Positions 1-7,211 of a stretch of DNA of 17,487 bases are shown here, piece by piece; position 1 is the stretch's first letter, and each line of letters starts with the position of its first letter. The notes under the pieces are model-generated. The model had not been told where the DNA came from. It searched no databases and was given only the letters and a program-made list of their open reading frames with translations. A program made the translations under genes and the position numbers. Where the stretch lies: positions 1 through 17,487 of the forward strand of contig JAGLIU010000149.1 of assembly GCA_023142805.1 (NCBI GenBank). The letters run 5' to 3'. The stretch is from Candidatus Omnitrophota bacterium (lineage in GTDB: Bacteria; Omnitrophota; Gorgyraeia; Tantalellales; Tantalellaceae).

Positions 1-24
1 GGGGCTAAGGGATAGAAAGGATGA

Positions 25-50
25 GTAGCCGGGGTTTAAACCCCGGCTAC
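25..50. repeat. 26-base perfect palindrome
   Basis: The arm GTAGCCGGGGTTT (25-37) is followed directly by its exact reverse complement (38-50), so the 26 bases are fully self-complementary. The arms are GC-rich with a TTTAAA centre. No T-run follows, so a classical rho-independent terminator is not supported, although it could stop or stabilise a transcript arriving from the left of the window. A dispersed palindromic repeat is the other reading. Nothing in the window repeats it. Confidence 0.6.
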
Positions 51-77
51 GTAAATGTGATGTTGTGTTTCTCATTA

Positions 78-126
78 TTATTGGATCCCGGATATCCTGT
101 CTTCGCCAGGATTCCGGGATGACGAT
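78..126. repeat. 49-base hairpin repeat, copy 1
   Basis: These 49 bases are identical, base for base, to 8793-8841. The core folds as a hairpin: left arm ATCCCGGATATCCTG (85-99), loop TCTTCGC (100-106), right arm CAGGATTCCGGGAT (107-120), giving 14 pairs with one bulged T. An exact match of this length between two non-coding sites 8.7 kb apart indicates a dispersed REP-like element rather than chance. Translated on the minus strand it gives a spurious peptide containing HPGILAKTGYPG at both sites. Confidence 0.85.
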
Positions 127-226
127 GGGTTCTTCTTATTTCTACTGTTTTCCGGGATGACGATGGGTTCTTCTTGTTTCTACTGTTTTTCGGAATGACG
201 ATGGGTTCTTTTCCTCTTTCTTTTTT
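113..226. repeat. Tandem repeat, three 38-base units
   Basis: Unit 1 (113-150) and unit 2 (151-188) differ at a single base. Both start TCCGGGATGACGATGGGTTC and end in TTCTACTGTTT. Unit 3 (189-226) keeps the first half as TTCGGAATGACGATGGGTTC and then diverges into a pyrimidine-rich tract. The first unit is the right arm of the hairpin repeat plus its tail, so the array looks like repeated copying of the 3' half of that element. There is no spacer structure, so this is not CRISPR. Confidence 0.8.
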
Positions 227-261
227 CAAGAGTTGACTCCTTTTTTTTATATTTGTTATTC

Positions 262-290
262 TTGACAATAGACCAAATGTAAGGTATTAT
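262..290 (+). promoter_or_regulatory. Sigma70-type promoter of the efflux operon
   Basis: A perfect -35 box TTGACA (262-267) is separated by exactly 17 bases from a near-consensus -10 box TATTAT (285-290). Transcription would start around 296-298. This places the start just before the palindromic operator at 300-315 and upstream of the TetR gene, so one promoter can drive the regulator and the pump genes behind it. No experimental support is available, but the match and spacing are unusually good. Confidence 0.82.
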
Positions 291-299
291 TAATAATGA

Positions 300-315
300 C
301 GGACTGGTCAGTCCG
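300..315. promoter_or_regulatory. Palindromic operator, probable TetR binding site
   Basis: CGGACTG (300-306) and CAGTCCG (309-315) are exact inverted repeats around a GT centre. Seven-base arms with a GACTGGTCAGTC core resemble operators of many TetR/AcrR-type regulators. The site lies immediately after the predicted transcription start and upstream of the tetR gene, where bound repressor would block RNA polymerase. Autorepression of the whole operon is inferred from this position. Confidence 0.75.
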
Positions 316-332
316 CTTAAATGGAAGAAGGG

Positions 333-337
333 AAGGA
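333..337 (+). promoter_or_regulatory. Ribosome binding site deciding the TetR start
   Basis: AAGGA sits six bases before the ATG at 344. Together with the promoter and operator positions it argues against the upstream in-frame ATG at 296, which has no Shine-Dalgarno sequence and would barely be included in the transcript. Confidence 0.65.
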
Positions 338-343
338 CATCAA

Positions 344-976
344 ATGAGGATTGCGGATAGAGCGAAAAGGAAAGAACTTACTCAAATAAGACAAACACAG
401 ATACTTGACGCTGCGTCTGAGATCTTTTCTAAAAAAGGATTTGCCCATACACAAGTAGATGGAATAGCGAATTTGGCGGGTTTAGGGAAGGGTACGATAT
501 ATCGGTATTTTAAAGATAAAAAGAAGCTCTTTTCAGCTGTTGTAGACAGAGGATTGGAGGATTTGAAAAATACAATTTTAATAGAAGTGGACAAGATAGA
601 AGACCCGTTAAAGAAAATTGAAACTGTAATGAGAACTTACCTATCTTTTTTTGAGAGAAACAGCGATTTAACAGGAGTTTTAATTCACGAACAAAGCAGT
701 TTTCAGAAGAGGATCGCGGAGCGTTATTTCGAGCATTATTATGGGAATGTGGATAAGATGAAACAGATATTCAAAGAGGCTATAGGAAAAGGCATTATTA
801 AAGATATAAATATTGATAACGCGATCAGCGTGTTAGCCGGTTTACTCAATGGCTTGATTTATATGTGGCAGATAGAAAATAGGAGTTATAAACTTTCAGA
901 CAAATTGTCTATTGTGTCAAAAATATTTTTTACCGGAATAATTAGGAATGAAAAAAGAAGAAAAGAATATGAATAA
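344..976 (+). CDS. TetR/AcrR-family transcriptional repressor
   Basis: A 210-residue DNA-binding regulator, normal length for the family. The N-terminal helix-turn-helix lies at about residues 17-63, with the typical QILDAASEIFSKKGF helix and the recognition segment AGLGKGTIYRYFKDKKKLF. The C-terminal part (about 70-205) is the variable all-helical ligand and dimerisation domain. The frame is open back to an ATG at 296, but that codon lies at or before the predicted transcription start and its reading runs through the operator. The ATG at 344 has AAGGA six bases upstream and is preferred. It is the first gene of an efflux operon, 43 bases ahead of the TolC-like gene. By analogy with AcrR-type proteins it should release DNA on binding a pump substrate; the ligand is unknown. 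Confidence 0.93.
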   Translation: MRIADRAKRKELTQIRQTQILDAASEIFSKKGFAHTQVDGIANLAGLGKGTIYRYFKDKKKLFSAVVDRGLEDLKNTILIEVDKIEDPLKKIETVMRTYLSFFERNSDLTGVLIHEQSSFQKRIAERYFEHYYGNVDKMKQIFKEAIGKGIIKDINIDNAISVLAGLLNGLIYMWQIENRSYKLSDKLSIVSKIFFTGIIRNEKRRKEYE

Positions 977-1019
977 AAGTGAAACTAAACACATTACATG
1001 AGGTTTAAAAAAATCGAAG

Positions 1020-2612
1020 ATGAGAAAAATTATGATTAATAAAAAGATCGTTTTGATTGGAACAGTAATAGCGGGATTGTTTTATGTTCAGCTTTGTTTT
1101 CCGTTAGAATCTACAGCGGGGAGTGTAGGAAAAGGTGAAGTCGGATCTTTCGATAAACAAGCCTTTATATCATCCGCGGATAAAAAGAAAACATTAGAGT
1201 TGAGTATGATCGATTGTATAACTTATGCGCTTGAGAAAAACACAGAAATAAAGATAAAGAAGATAGATCCAATTATCGCGAACTACGGTATAAGAAAAGC
1301 AAATGGTGTGTTTGAACCTTCTCTTAAAGGATATTTCGAATATGATGAGACAAATAATCCCGGATTGTATCCACTGTTGACGGGAAATATAGAGGATAGA
1401 TCCAGGAGAGTGGATCTTAACGCGGGAGTAGAAGGAAAACTTGTTACAAATACGCGATATGATATAAATTTTAACAATAACAGAAACAATAGCAACTCTA
1501 TTTTGCAGAGATTTCACCCAAATTATGAAAGTTCGTTTAGCGGAAGTATAATCCAACCGGCCTTAAAAGATTTTTTTGGTATGGGTCGTGATCAGGCTAA
1601 CATTGTTATCGCAAAGAACAACAGGGAAATTTCAGATCAAAGTTTTGAACAGGGGATTATAGATACCGTGACGCGAGTGATATCAATATATTATGATTAT
1701 TTGCATCATATTGGTCGATATGAGATCGGAGAACATGCTTTAGAACGATCCGAAAAGTTATGCGATATAATAAAGCAACGATATGGTAAGGGATTAGTCA
1801 GTTCTATAGAGTTGCTTGAATCTGAGGCCGGAGTCGCGAAAAGAGAAGAAGTTTTGTTGGTTTTTGAGAGATCTTTATTAAAGTCAGAAGATGACTTAAA
1901 GTTGGAAACGAATCTAGTTGATGACCCCGCGTATTGGAACGCGGATCTACATGCCACAGATAAACCTCTATTTGAGATCAAGAAAGTAGCTTTAGTGGAG
2001 AGCATTAAAGAAGCGTTTGAGGGTAGAACGGATCATAAGAGCGCTATGATAGGGTTGAAAAATAAAGATATTGCCATAAAAACGGCGGTAAACAATCTTT
2101 TGCCGACTGTTGATGTGATAGGAACATATGCTGTGAACGGACTGGGGGACACATATTCGAATTCGTTCGATCAAGTCGAAGACGGGAAGCATCGGTCTTG
2201 GAGTGCGGGGGTTGCCGTAAAAATACCTTTTGGATTTTCAAAAGAAATAGGTGATTATAAAATCAGCAAGCTCCAGAAAGAACAAGCTATTTTAGCTTTC
2301 AGCCGGTTGGAACAAAGAATCATCTTAGAAGTAAGAGACGCTGTTAGAAATGTGGATATCGCCGAAAGGAGTGTCAAGGCGAATAAAAAGACATTGCACG
2401 CTGAAGGGAAAACATACGAGGCGGCTAAGGAAAGATTTAGCGCGGGACATATAAGCACACATGATATGCTTCAGTATCAGGAAAGTTATGATCTGGCAAG
2501 TTTAGGATTTCTGGATGCCGTGATCAAGTATAACAAGGCGTTAGTGTTTCTCGAGAAAACGAAAGGCACAACACTTACTGCGAATAATATTAAAATAGCG
2601 GGAGTGAAATAA
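1020..2612 (+). CDS. TolC-family outer-membrane efflux channel
   Basis: A 530-residue outer-membrane efflux protein (OEP family), slightly longer than typical because of an N-terminal extension. A signal peptide is visible (residues 1 to about 33: basic MRKIMINKK, then a hydrophobic core). The first OEP repeat runs from about residue 58, starting LELSMIDCITYALEKNTEIK, to about 300. The second runs from about 330 to 520, with the usual Ala/Lys/Glu-rich helices such as AAKERFSAGHISTHDMLQYQ. In the trimer these helices form the periplasmic tunnel. The gene is followed by the adaptor, whose Shine-Dalgarno overlaps this stop codon, and by the RND pump, so it supplies the exit duct of a tripartite pump. 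The start is uncertain: neither the ATG at 1020 nor the one at 1032 has a strong ribosome site. The protein change is four residues. Confidence 0.92.
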   Translation: MRKIMINKKIVLIGTVIAGLFYVQLCFPLESTAGSVGKGEVGSFDKQAFISSADKKKTLELSMIDCITYALEKNTEIKIKKIDPIIANYGIRKANGVFEPSLKGYFEYDETNNPGLYPLLTGNIEDRSRRVDLNAGVEGKLVTNTRYDINFNNNRNNSNSILQRFHPNYESSFSGSIIQPALKDFFGMGRDQANIVIAKNNREISDQSFEQGIIDTVTRVISIYYDYLHHIGRYEIGEHALERSEKLCDIIKQRYGKGLVSSIELLESEAGVAKREEVLLVFERSLLKSEDDLKLETNLVDDPAYWNADLHATDKPLFEIKKVALVESIKEAFEGRTDHKSAMIGLKNKDIAIKTAVNNLLPTVDVIGTYAVNGLGDTYSNSFDQVEDGKHRSWSAGVAVKIPFGFSKEIGDYKISKLQKEQAILAFSRLEQRIILEVRDAVRNVDIAERSVKANKKTLHAEGKTYEAAKERFSAGHISTHDMLQYQESYDLASLGFLDAVIKYNKALVFLEKTKGTTLTANNIKIAGVK

Positions 2613-2624
2613 GGAGTGAAGAGA

Positions 2625-3512
2625 ATGAGAAGAAATTATTATTATCTAACGGTAATAACCATGCTTACAGTGGCGTTTGCCGCGTCCGGTTGTGAAAAGG
2701 TAAAAAGGGAAGAAGAAAAAGTGCCGGTTGAGATCATGAATGTGAAAAAAGAGGACTTAAAAGAGTCTCTTTTTTATGTGGGAGATATAAAGGCTAAAGA
2801 TGAAGCTATTATTTATCCAAAAGTTACGGGCAAAATTATAGAAGAGTTTGTTGCAGAAGGCGATTCAGTGAAGAAAGGTGATGAGCTTGTTGCTGTTGAC
2901 AGGGATGAGGTGGGGTTCCAGTTTGAGAAAGCTCCGGTTGAGTCTCCGATCGATGGGATCGTGGGTAGGGTTTATGTTGATATAGGTACAACTGTTTCAC
3001 CCCAAGTACCCGTAGTTTTAGTTGTAAACATGGATAGAGTAAAGGTAAAAATAAATGTTGTAGAAAAAGATTTGCCTAAGATCAAAGAGGGACAAATAGC
3101 TCACGTTGAGGTCGACGCGTATTCGGGTGAGATTTTTGAGGGGAAAGTAGAGATGGTAAGTCCGATAATAGAGATAGCTTCTCGTACGGCCGTGATAGAG
3201 GTGGGAATCTCCAACGATGAGCACAAACTTAAACCGGGTATGTTTGCCAGGGTTACGATAGATGTTTTGAAACGAAAAGGAGTTTCATGTGTTTTACGTG
3301 ATGCTGTTATTCGGGAAGATAATGAAATGTATTGTTTTGTAATAAAGGAAGATAAAGCGTACAAAACCAAAATAATACCGGGGGTAGAGGAAGGCGAGAA
3401 AATAGAAGTAATTGAGGGTATTAAAGCGGGAGATATTGTTGTTACAACGGGTCAGCAGAACTTGAAGGACGGACAATCTGTGGAGGTTATATATAAAGGA
3501 GCGCGAAAATGA
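2625..3512 (+). CDS. RND efflux adaptor lipoprotein, hairpin-less
   Basis: A periplasmic adaptor (membrane fusion protein, HlyD/AcrA type) of 295 residues. The N-terminus is a lipoprotein signal with the lipobox ASGC, Cys23 being the predicted lipidation site, so it should be anchored in a membrane facing the periplasm. The lipoyl halves GKIIEEFVAEGDSVKKGDELV and ESPIDGIVGRVYVDIGTTV are present, followed by a beta-barrel (about 140-215) and a membrane-proximal domain. Only about 15 residues separate the two lipoyl halves, so the long coiled-coil hairpin of AcrA is missing. The ATG at 2625 is chosen because AAGGAG (2611-2616) lies eight bases upstream; an in-frame GTG at 2616 overlaps that ribosome site. 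It overlaps the pump gene by four bases, which suggests coupled translation. Confidence 0.92.
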   Translation: MRRNYYYLTVITMLTVAFAASGCEKVKREEEKVPVEIMNVKKEDLKESLFYVGDIKAKDEAIIYPKVTGKIIEEFVAEGDSVKKGDELVAVDRDEVGFQFEKAPVESPIDGIVGRVYVDIGTTVSPQVPVVLVVNMDRVKVKINVVEKDLPKIKEGQIAHVEVDAYSGEIFEGKVEMVSPIIEIASRTAVIEVGISNDEHKLKPGMFARVTIDVLKRKGVSCVLRDAVIREDNEMYCFVIKEDKAYKTKIIPGVEEGEKIEVIEGIKAGDIVVTTGQQNLKDGQSVEVIYKGARK

Positions 3513-6500
3513 GGTTGCCGGAATTTGGAGTAAAACATCCAACAGCAGTAACAATGTTATTTCTTGGTATCTTTGTCTTGGGGGTAATGTGTCTTGTTAG
3601 ACTTCCCATAGATCTTATGCCCGAGATAGAGCCGCCGGCTATTAGCGTTATAACTATATATCCGGGAGCCGGTGCCACGGATGTTGAAACAAAGGTTACC
3701 AAATATATAGAAGACAATCTGAGTATTGTCAATAATCTGGATGAGATAAGGTCCAAATCTAAAGAGAATCTTTCCATTGTTACCTGTAAGTTTGACTGGG
3801 GTGTTGACTTAAATGAGGCATCTAACGATATAAGAGATAAGTTGGAATTCGCAAAAACCTACTTGCCGGATGACATAGAGAAGCCTATGGTATTTAAGTT
3901 TAATACCGCTATGATGCCCGTTCTTATGTGCGGAGTGAAAGCAAAGGAGAGCTATTCTGATCTTTATCACATTGTAGATAAAAAAGTAGTAGATCCTCTT
4001 AAAACAGTGCCGGGTGTCGGGTCAGTAAAGATAATGGGAGGGTTAAGAAGACAGATAAATGTCTATTTTGACAGAGACAAACTCGAAGCGGTTCACATTC
4101 CGATACAGAAAGTTACAGAAATCCTGGCAAGAGAGAATCTTACCCTACCCGCAGGGAGTCTCAAACTTGGGAAAAGTGAATATATTATCAGGGTACCCGG
4201 TGAATTTGAAAATGTTGATGAAATAAATGATGTGGTTATAGGAACGCATGAGGGAACGCTGGTTTATCTTAAGGATGTAGCCAAAGTTGAAGACGGCTTC
4301 AAAGAACAAACCATGCTTACGCGAACCAACGGAGAGTATGGTCTCCTCTTGATGGTTCAGAAGATGACGGGGGGTAATACTGTCAATATTGCTGAGGCTG
4401 TTAAGGAGAAACTTAACAGAATTGAGAAAACGCTTCCAAGTGATATTCAAATAATTCCTATCATAGATAGTTCTGAAATGATTCTTTGGACTATTGATAA
4501 TCTGAAAAACGCGGTTATCTGGGGCGGTATATTCGTTATTATAGTTACCTTATTCTTTCTTCGGCAGGTTAGAACCTGTTTCATCATAGCCCTGACCATA
4601 CCCTTTTCTTTAATTGTAGCCTTTATATTTTTGTATTCCTGTGGATATACGATAAACGTAATGAGTTTAGTTAGTTTGGCCATTGCGGCCGGGATGGTGG
4701 TAGATAATGCCATTGTAGTACTGGATAATATTGTTCGTCGTAGAGATATGGGTGAAAAGATAAAAGAAGCGTCTGTGTTTGGTCCCTCGGAAGTGGGATT
4801 AGCTATGGCGGCTGCTACATTTACTACTATAGTTATTTTTATTCCGCTTATGTTTCTTAAGGGGATCGTAGGCATTATGTTCAAACAGCTTGCTTTTACG
4901 ATCACAATTACTCTTTTGGCGTCGCTCTTTATCGCGCTTATTTTTACTCCCATGCTGAGTTTTAAATTATTGGGAATGAGATTCTCTGATAAAAAAAGAA
5001 AACGAAATAACCGTTTTTATGAGTTAAGCGAACGATGGTTTAAAAATGTGGAGACAAAGTATAAGAGATTATTAGGATGGGCGCTTGATCACCGCAAAAA
5101 AGCACTTATCATTTTAGTCGCAACATTTATTTTAAGTTTACTTCTTGTTCCTTTGATCGGCACGGAATTTATCCCAAATCTTGATTCAGGGGATTTTGGA
5201 ATAGTGATCGATCTTCCTGTGGGAACGAAAGTTGAGGAAACGGATAGAGTCGCTAAAGAGATAGAAGCAATATTCAAAAAAGATGTTCCCGAAATGATAA
5301 ATATAGTGACTTTTTCCGGACGTTCAGAGGAAGGATACGCGGAAACCATGGGTTTCAGAGAAGGTTCCAATATTTCGGAAATTCACAGCAAGTTGCTCAG
5401 ACAAACTCAGCGCAAAAGGTCCAGTGAGGATATTGCGGATGTTATAAGAGAAAAGGTATCGCATATTCCGGGGATTACAAAGGTAGACACAAGAACAGGC
5501 GCCGTTATATCTGATATACTTTTTGCCGGAGCTAAACCGATTTCTGTTGAGATCATCGGGCATGATATAGAAGGGACAAATAGATTAGCCGCTCAGATAG
5601 AGGAAATAATAAAGAATACGCCGGGAACTGTGGATGTTATGGTAAGCAGAGAAGCAGGCCGTCCGGAACTCAGGGTGAATATAGATCGCAAAAGGGCCGC
5701 GGCTTTGGGGCTTAATGTAGCGCAGATAACAGATACTCTTCGAACTCATTTTTACGGTAATGAAGCTACGAAGTTTAGAGAAGACGATGATGAGTATGAT
5801 ATCTTTGTTCGGTTACGAGAAGAAGACAGGAGGAGTATTCCTGATATTGAAAATATCGCCACTATTTCTTTTACCGGACAACCGATCAAGTTAAAAAATG
5901 TAGCCGAGATCGTAGAACAAATTGAACCTCTTGAGATCGAAAGAAAAGGCCAGGAAAGAATAGTAAAGGTAGGAGCGAGAGTTTATGGCCGCGCTTTAGG
6001 AAAAGTTGTTGATGATATCAAGAAAGGGTTAAAGGGGCTTGAGATACCTAAAGGAGTTTCAGTGACTTTCGGGGGGGAGGTCAAGGAACAGGGGAAAGCT
6101 TTTAGGGAATTAATAATGCTATTGATCTTAGGCATTTTTCTTGTTTATATGGTTATGGCTTCTCAATTCGAATCTCTTATAGATCCCTTTGTTATTATGT
6201 TTTGTGTTCCCTTTGCTTTTGTCGGGGTTATTTTAGCCTTTGTTGTTACGGGAACGACCTTATCTATAGTTTCGTTCATAGGGGTAATAATGCTTATGGG
6301 TATTGTAGTGAACAACGGTATAATTCTGGTGGATTATACTAATATTCTGAGAGCTAGAGGGATGGAGTTATTTGAAGCCATAAAAACAGCAGGGCATAAT
6401 CGACTTAGACCGGTACTAATGACTACGATCACTACGATCTTTGGTATGTTACCACTTGCTTTTAGCCGGGGAGAAGGGCACGAGATATGGAGACCTATGG

Positions 6501-6625
6501 GGATCGCTGTTATTGGAGGGCTTTTAGTCTCCACTTTAATAACTTTGATCATTGTACCAATTGTTTATTCTTTGTTCGAGCAGCATGTCAAAAATAACGA
6601 TGTACTAAAGAAGGTGCTAAAATGA
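3509..6625 (+). CDS. RND-family inner-membrane efflux transporter (HAE1-like)
   Basis: A 1038-residue transporter of the AcrB/MexB type, full length for the family. It has the expected duplicated plan: TM1 near residues 15-31, a large periplasmic loop (about 32-330), TM2-6, a cytosolic linker, TM7 near 528-545, a second periplasmic loop and TM8-12 ending near residue 1025. TM4 carries GMVVDNAIVV with Asp399, and TM10 carries GIVVNNGIILVDY with Asn935. Aligned to AcrB, Asp407 is kept, Asp408 is Asn400 and Lys940 is Asn935, so the proton relay differs from the classical one. Sequence style fits a drug/lipophile pump more than a heavy-metal (CzcA) pump, but the substrate is unknown. AAGGAG lies seven bases before the ATG. 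It overlaps the adaptor gene upstream and the PII-like gene downstream by ATGA. Confidence 0.96.
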   Translation: MRLPEFGVKHPTAVTMLFLGIFVLGVMCLVRLPIDLMPEIEPPAISVITIYPGAGATDVETKVTKYIEDNLSIVNNLDEIRSKSKENLSIVTCKFDWGVDLNEASNDIRDKLEFAKTYLPDDIEKPMVFKFNTAMMPVLMCGVKAKESYSDLYHIVDKKVVDPLKTVPGVGSVKIMGGLRRQINVYFDRDKLEAVHIPIQKVTEILARENLTLPAGSLKLGKSEYIIRVPGEFENVDEINDVVIGTHEGTLVYLKDVAKVEDGFKEQTMLTRTNGEYGLLLMVQKMTGGNTVNIAEAVKEKLNRIEKTLPSDIQIIPIIDSSEMILWTIDNLKNAVIWGGIFVIIVTLFFLRQVRTCFIIALTIPFSLIVAFIFLYSCGYTINVMSLVSLAIAAGMVVDNAIVVLDNIVRRRDMGEKIKEASVFGPSEVGLAMAAATFTTIVIFIPLMFLKGIVGIMFKQLAFTITITLLASLFIALIFTPMLSFKLLGMRFSDKKRKRNNRFYELSERWFKNVETKYKRLLGWALDHRKKALIILVATFILSLLLVPLIGTEFIPNLDSGDFGIVIDLPVGTKVEETDRVAKEIEAIFKKDVPEMINIVTFSGRSEEGYAETMGFREGSNISEIHSKLLRQTQRKRSSEDIADVIREKVSHIPGITKVDTRTGAVISDILFAGAKPISVEIIGHDIEGTNRLAAQIEEIIKNTPGTVDVMVSREAGRPELRVNIDRKRAAALGLNVAQITDTLRTHFYGNEATKFREDDDEYDIFVRLREEDRRSIPDIENIATISFTGQPIKLKNVAEIVEQIEPLEIERKGQERIVKVGARVYGRALGKVVDDIKKGLKGLEIPKGVSVTFGGEVKEQGKAFRELIMLLILGIFLVYMVMASQFESLIDPFVIMFCVPFAFVGVILAFVVTGTTLSIVSFIGVIMLMGIVVNNGIILVDYTNILRARGMELFEAIKTAGHNRLRPVLMTTITTIFGMLPLAFSRGEGHEIWRPMGIAVIGGLLVSTLITLIIVPIVYSLFEQHVKNNDVLKKVLK

Positions 6626-6912
6626 AAATGGTTATTATAATACACAATGAAGGTATTGAGACTGAAGTAATGGAACTTCTAACAGAATTTGAGATAGAAG
6701 GGTTTACGCGGTGGATGAAGGTGCAGGGCAAAGGAAAGGGCAGCGGGCCGCATTTAGACACGCATATCTGGCCGGCGATAAATTCTGTTTTGGCGGTTGC
6801 TATTGAAGATGACAAAAAAGACAGACTGATCGAGCGAATAAAAGAAATGCGTCTAAAGTTGGGAAAAGAAGGAATAAAGGCGTTTGTTCTGCCGGTGGAT
6901 GAAGTGACATAA
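6622..6912 (+). CDS. PII-like (GlnB-like fold) small protein
   Basis: A 96-residue protein. Residues 1-33 and 57-93 have the pattern of a duplicated beta-alpha-beta ferredoxin-like fold as in GlnB. The middle segment VQGKGKGSGPHLDTHIWP (about 34-51) corresponds to the T-loop and nucleotide-binding region but lacks the uridylylated Tyr of true PII. The start codon overlaps the RND stop codon (ATGA), with AAGGTG five bases upstream, so its synthesis is tied to the pump. Known PII-like relatives bind nucleotides or metals and control transporters. From that and the coupling I infer a sensor or regulator of this pump, perhaps as a trimer matching the pump trimer. Neither ligand nor partner can be read from the sequence. 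Confidence 0.8.
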   Translation: MKMVIIIHNEGIETEVMELLTEFEIEGFTRWMKVQGKGKGSGPHLDTHIWPAINSVLAVAIEDDKKDRLIERIKEMRLKLGKEGIKAFVLPVDEVT

Positions 6913-6961
6913 TAAAGAAGGAGAACAGTCTTAAAGAATTTTTAAAAGGAGGTGTGTTATT

Positions 6962-7102
6962 ATGAAAGAGAACAGAGTAACAAAGGTGGTTAAAAATGTT
7001 GTTGTAAAAGTGGTGGGAAAAGGCAAGGAATTGGAAGGAAAAGTGAAGAAGGTTACGGGTGAAGTTGCTAAAAAGGCAGCAGGGTTGTTGAAGAAAGAAT
7101 AA
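6962..7102 (+). CDS. 46-residue Lys-rich amphipathic protein
   Basis: ATG at 6962, stop TAA at 7100-7102. A strong ribosome site, AGGAGGTG, lies just upstream (about 6946-6953), better than those of most genes here, which supports real translation. The product is about one-third Lys/Arg with many Val, Ala and Gly, and contains KGKELEGKVKKVTGEVAKKA. That pattern vaguely recalls CsbD-like stress proteins (repeated GK.....GK..G), but it is too short for a family assignment. It has no signal peptide; the helix-like second half could bind membrane or nucleic acid. It follows the PII-like gene by 49 bases in the same direction and may be the last gene of the efflux operon. Confidence 0.7.
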   Translation: MKENRVTKVVKNVVVKVVGKGKELEGKVKKVTGEVAKKAAGLLKKE

Positions 7103-7211
7103 AAGAATCAGGAGAAAAAATTATTTAAAGACTATTGTATTAGTAGATAGTGCTTTTATAAAGAGAGGATGGCATGTAAAATATATGTACCCGTGGAGAA
7201 AAAAATAAAAA

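Noticed and set aside
113..226. CRISPR-like array
   Set aside because: The units are contiguous 38-base tandem repeats without unique spacers and no cas gene is present.
205..251. Terminator in the T-rich tract before the promoter
   Set aside because: Only 4-5 base stems with unsuitable loops precede the T-runs.
47..268. Minus-strand 73-codon frame
   Set aside because: It is a translation of the hairpin and tandem repeats; the same peptide string appears at the second repeat copy.
296..343. Upstream ATG extension of the TetR gene
   Set aside because: The codon coincides with the predicted transcription start, lacks a ribosome site and reads through the operator.
321..347. Eight-codon leader frame (MEEGKDIK) whose TGA overlaps the TetR start
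   Set aside because: The overlap is neat, but there is no ribosome site and the length is within chance.
2616..2624. GTG start for the adaptor gene
   Set aside because: It overlaps the AAGGAG ribosome site that is correctly spaced for the ATG at 2625.
4447..4953. Minus-strand 168-codon frame inside the RND gene
   Set aside because: It is the antisense shadow of a strongly recognisable transporter.
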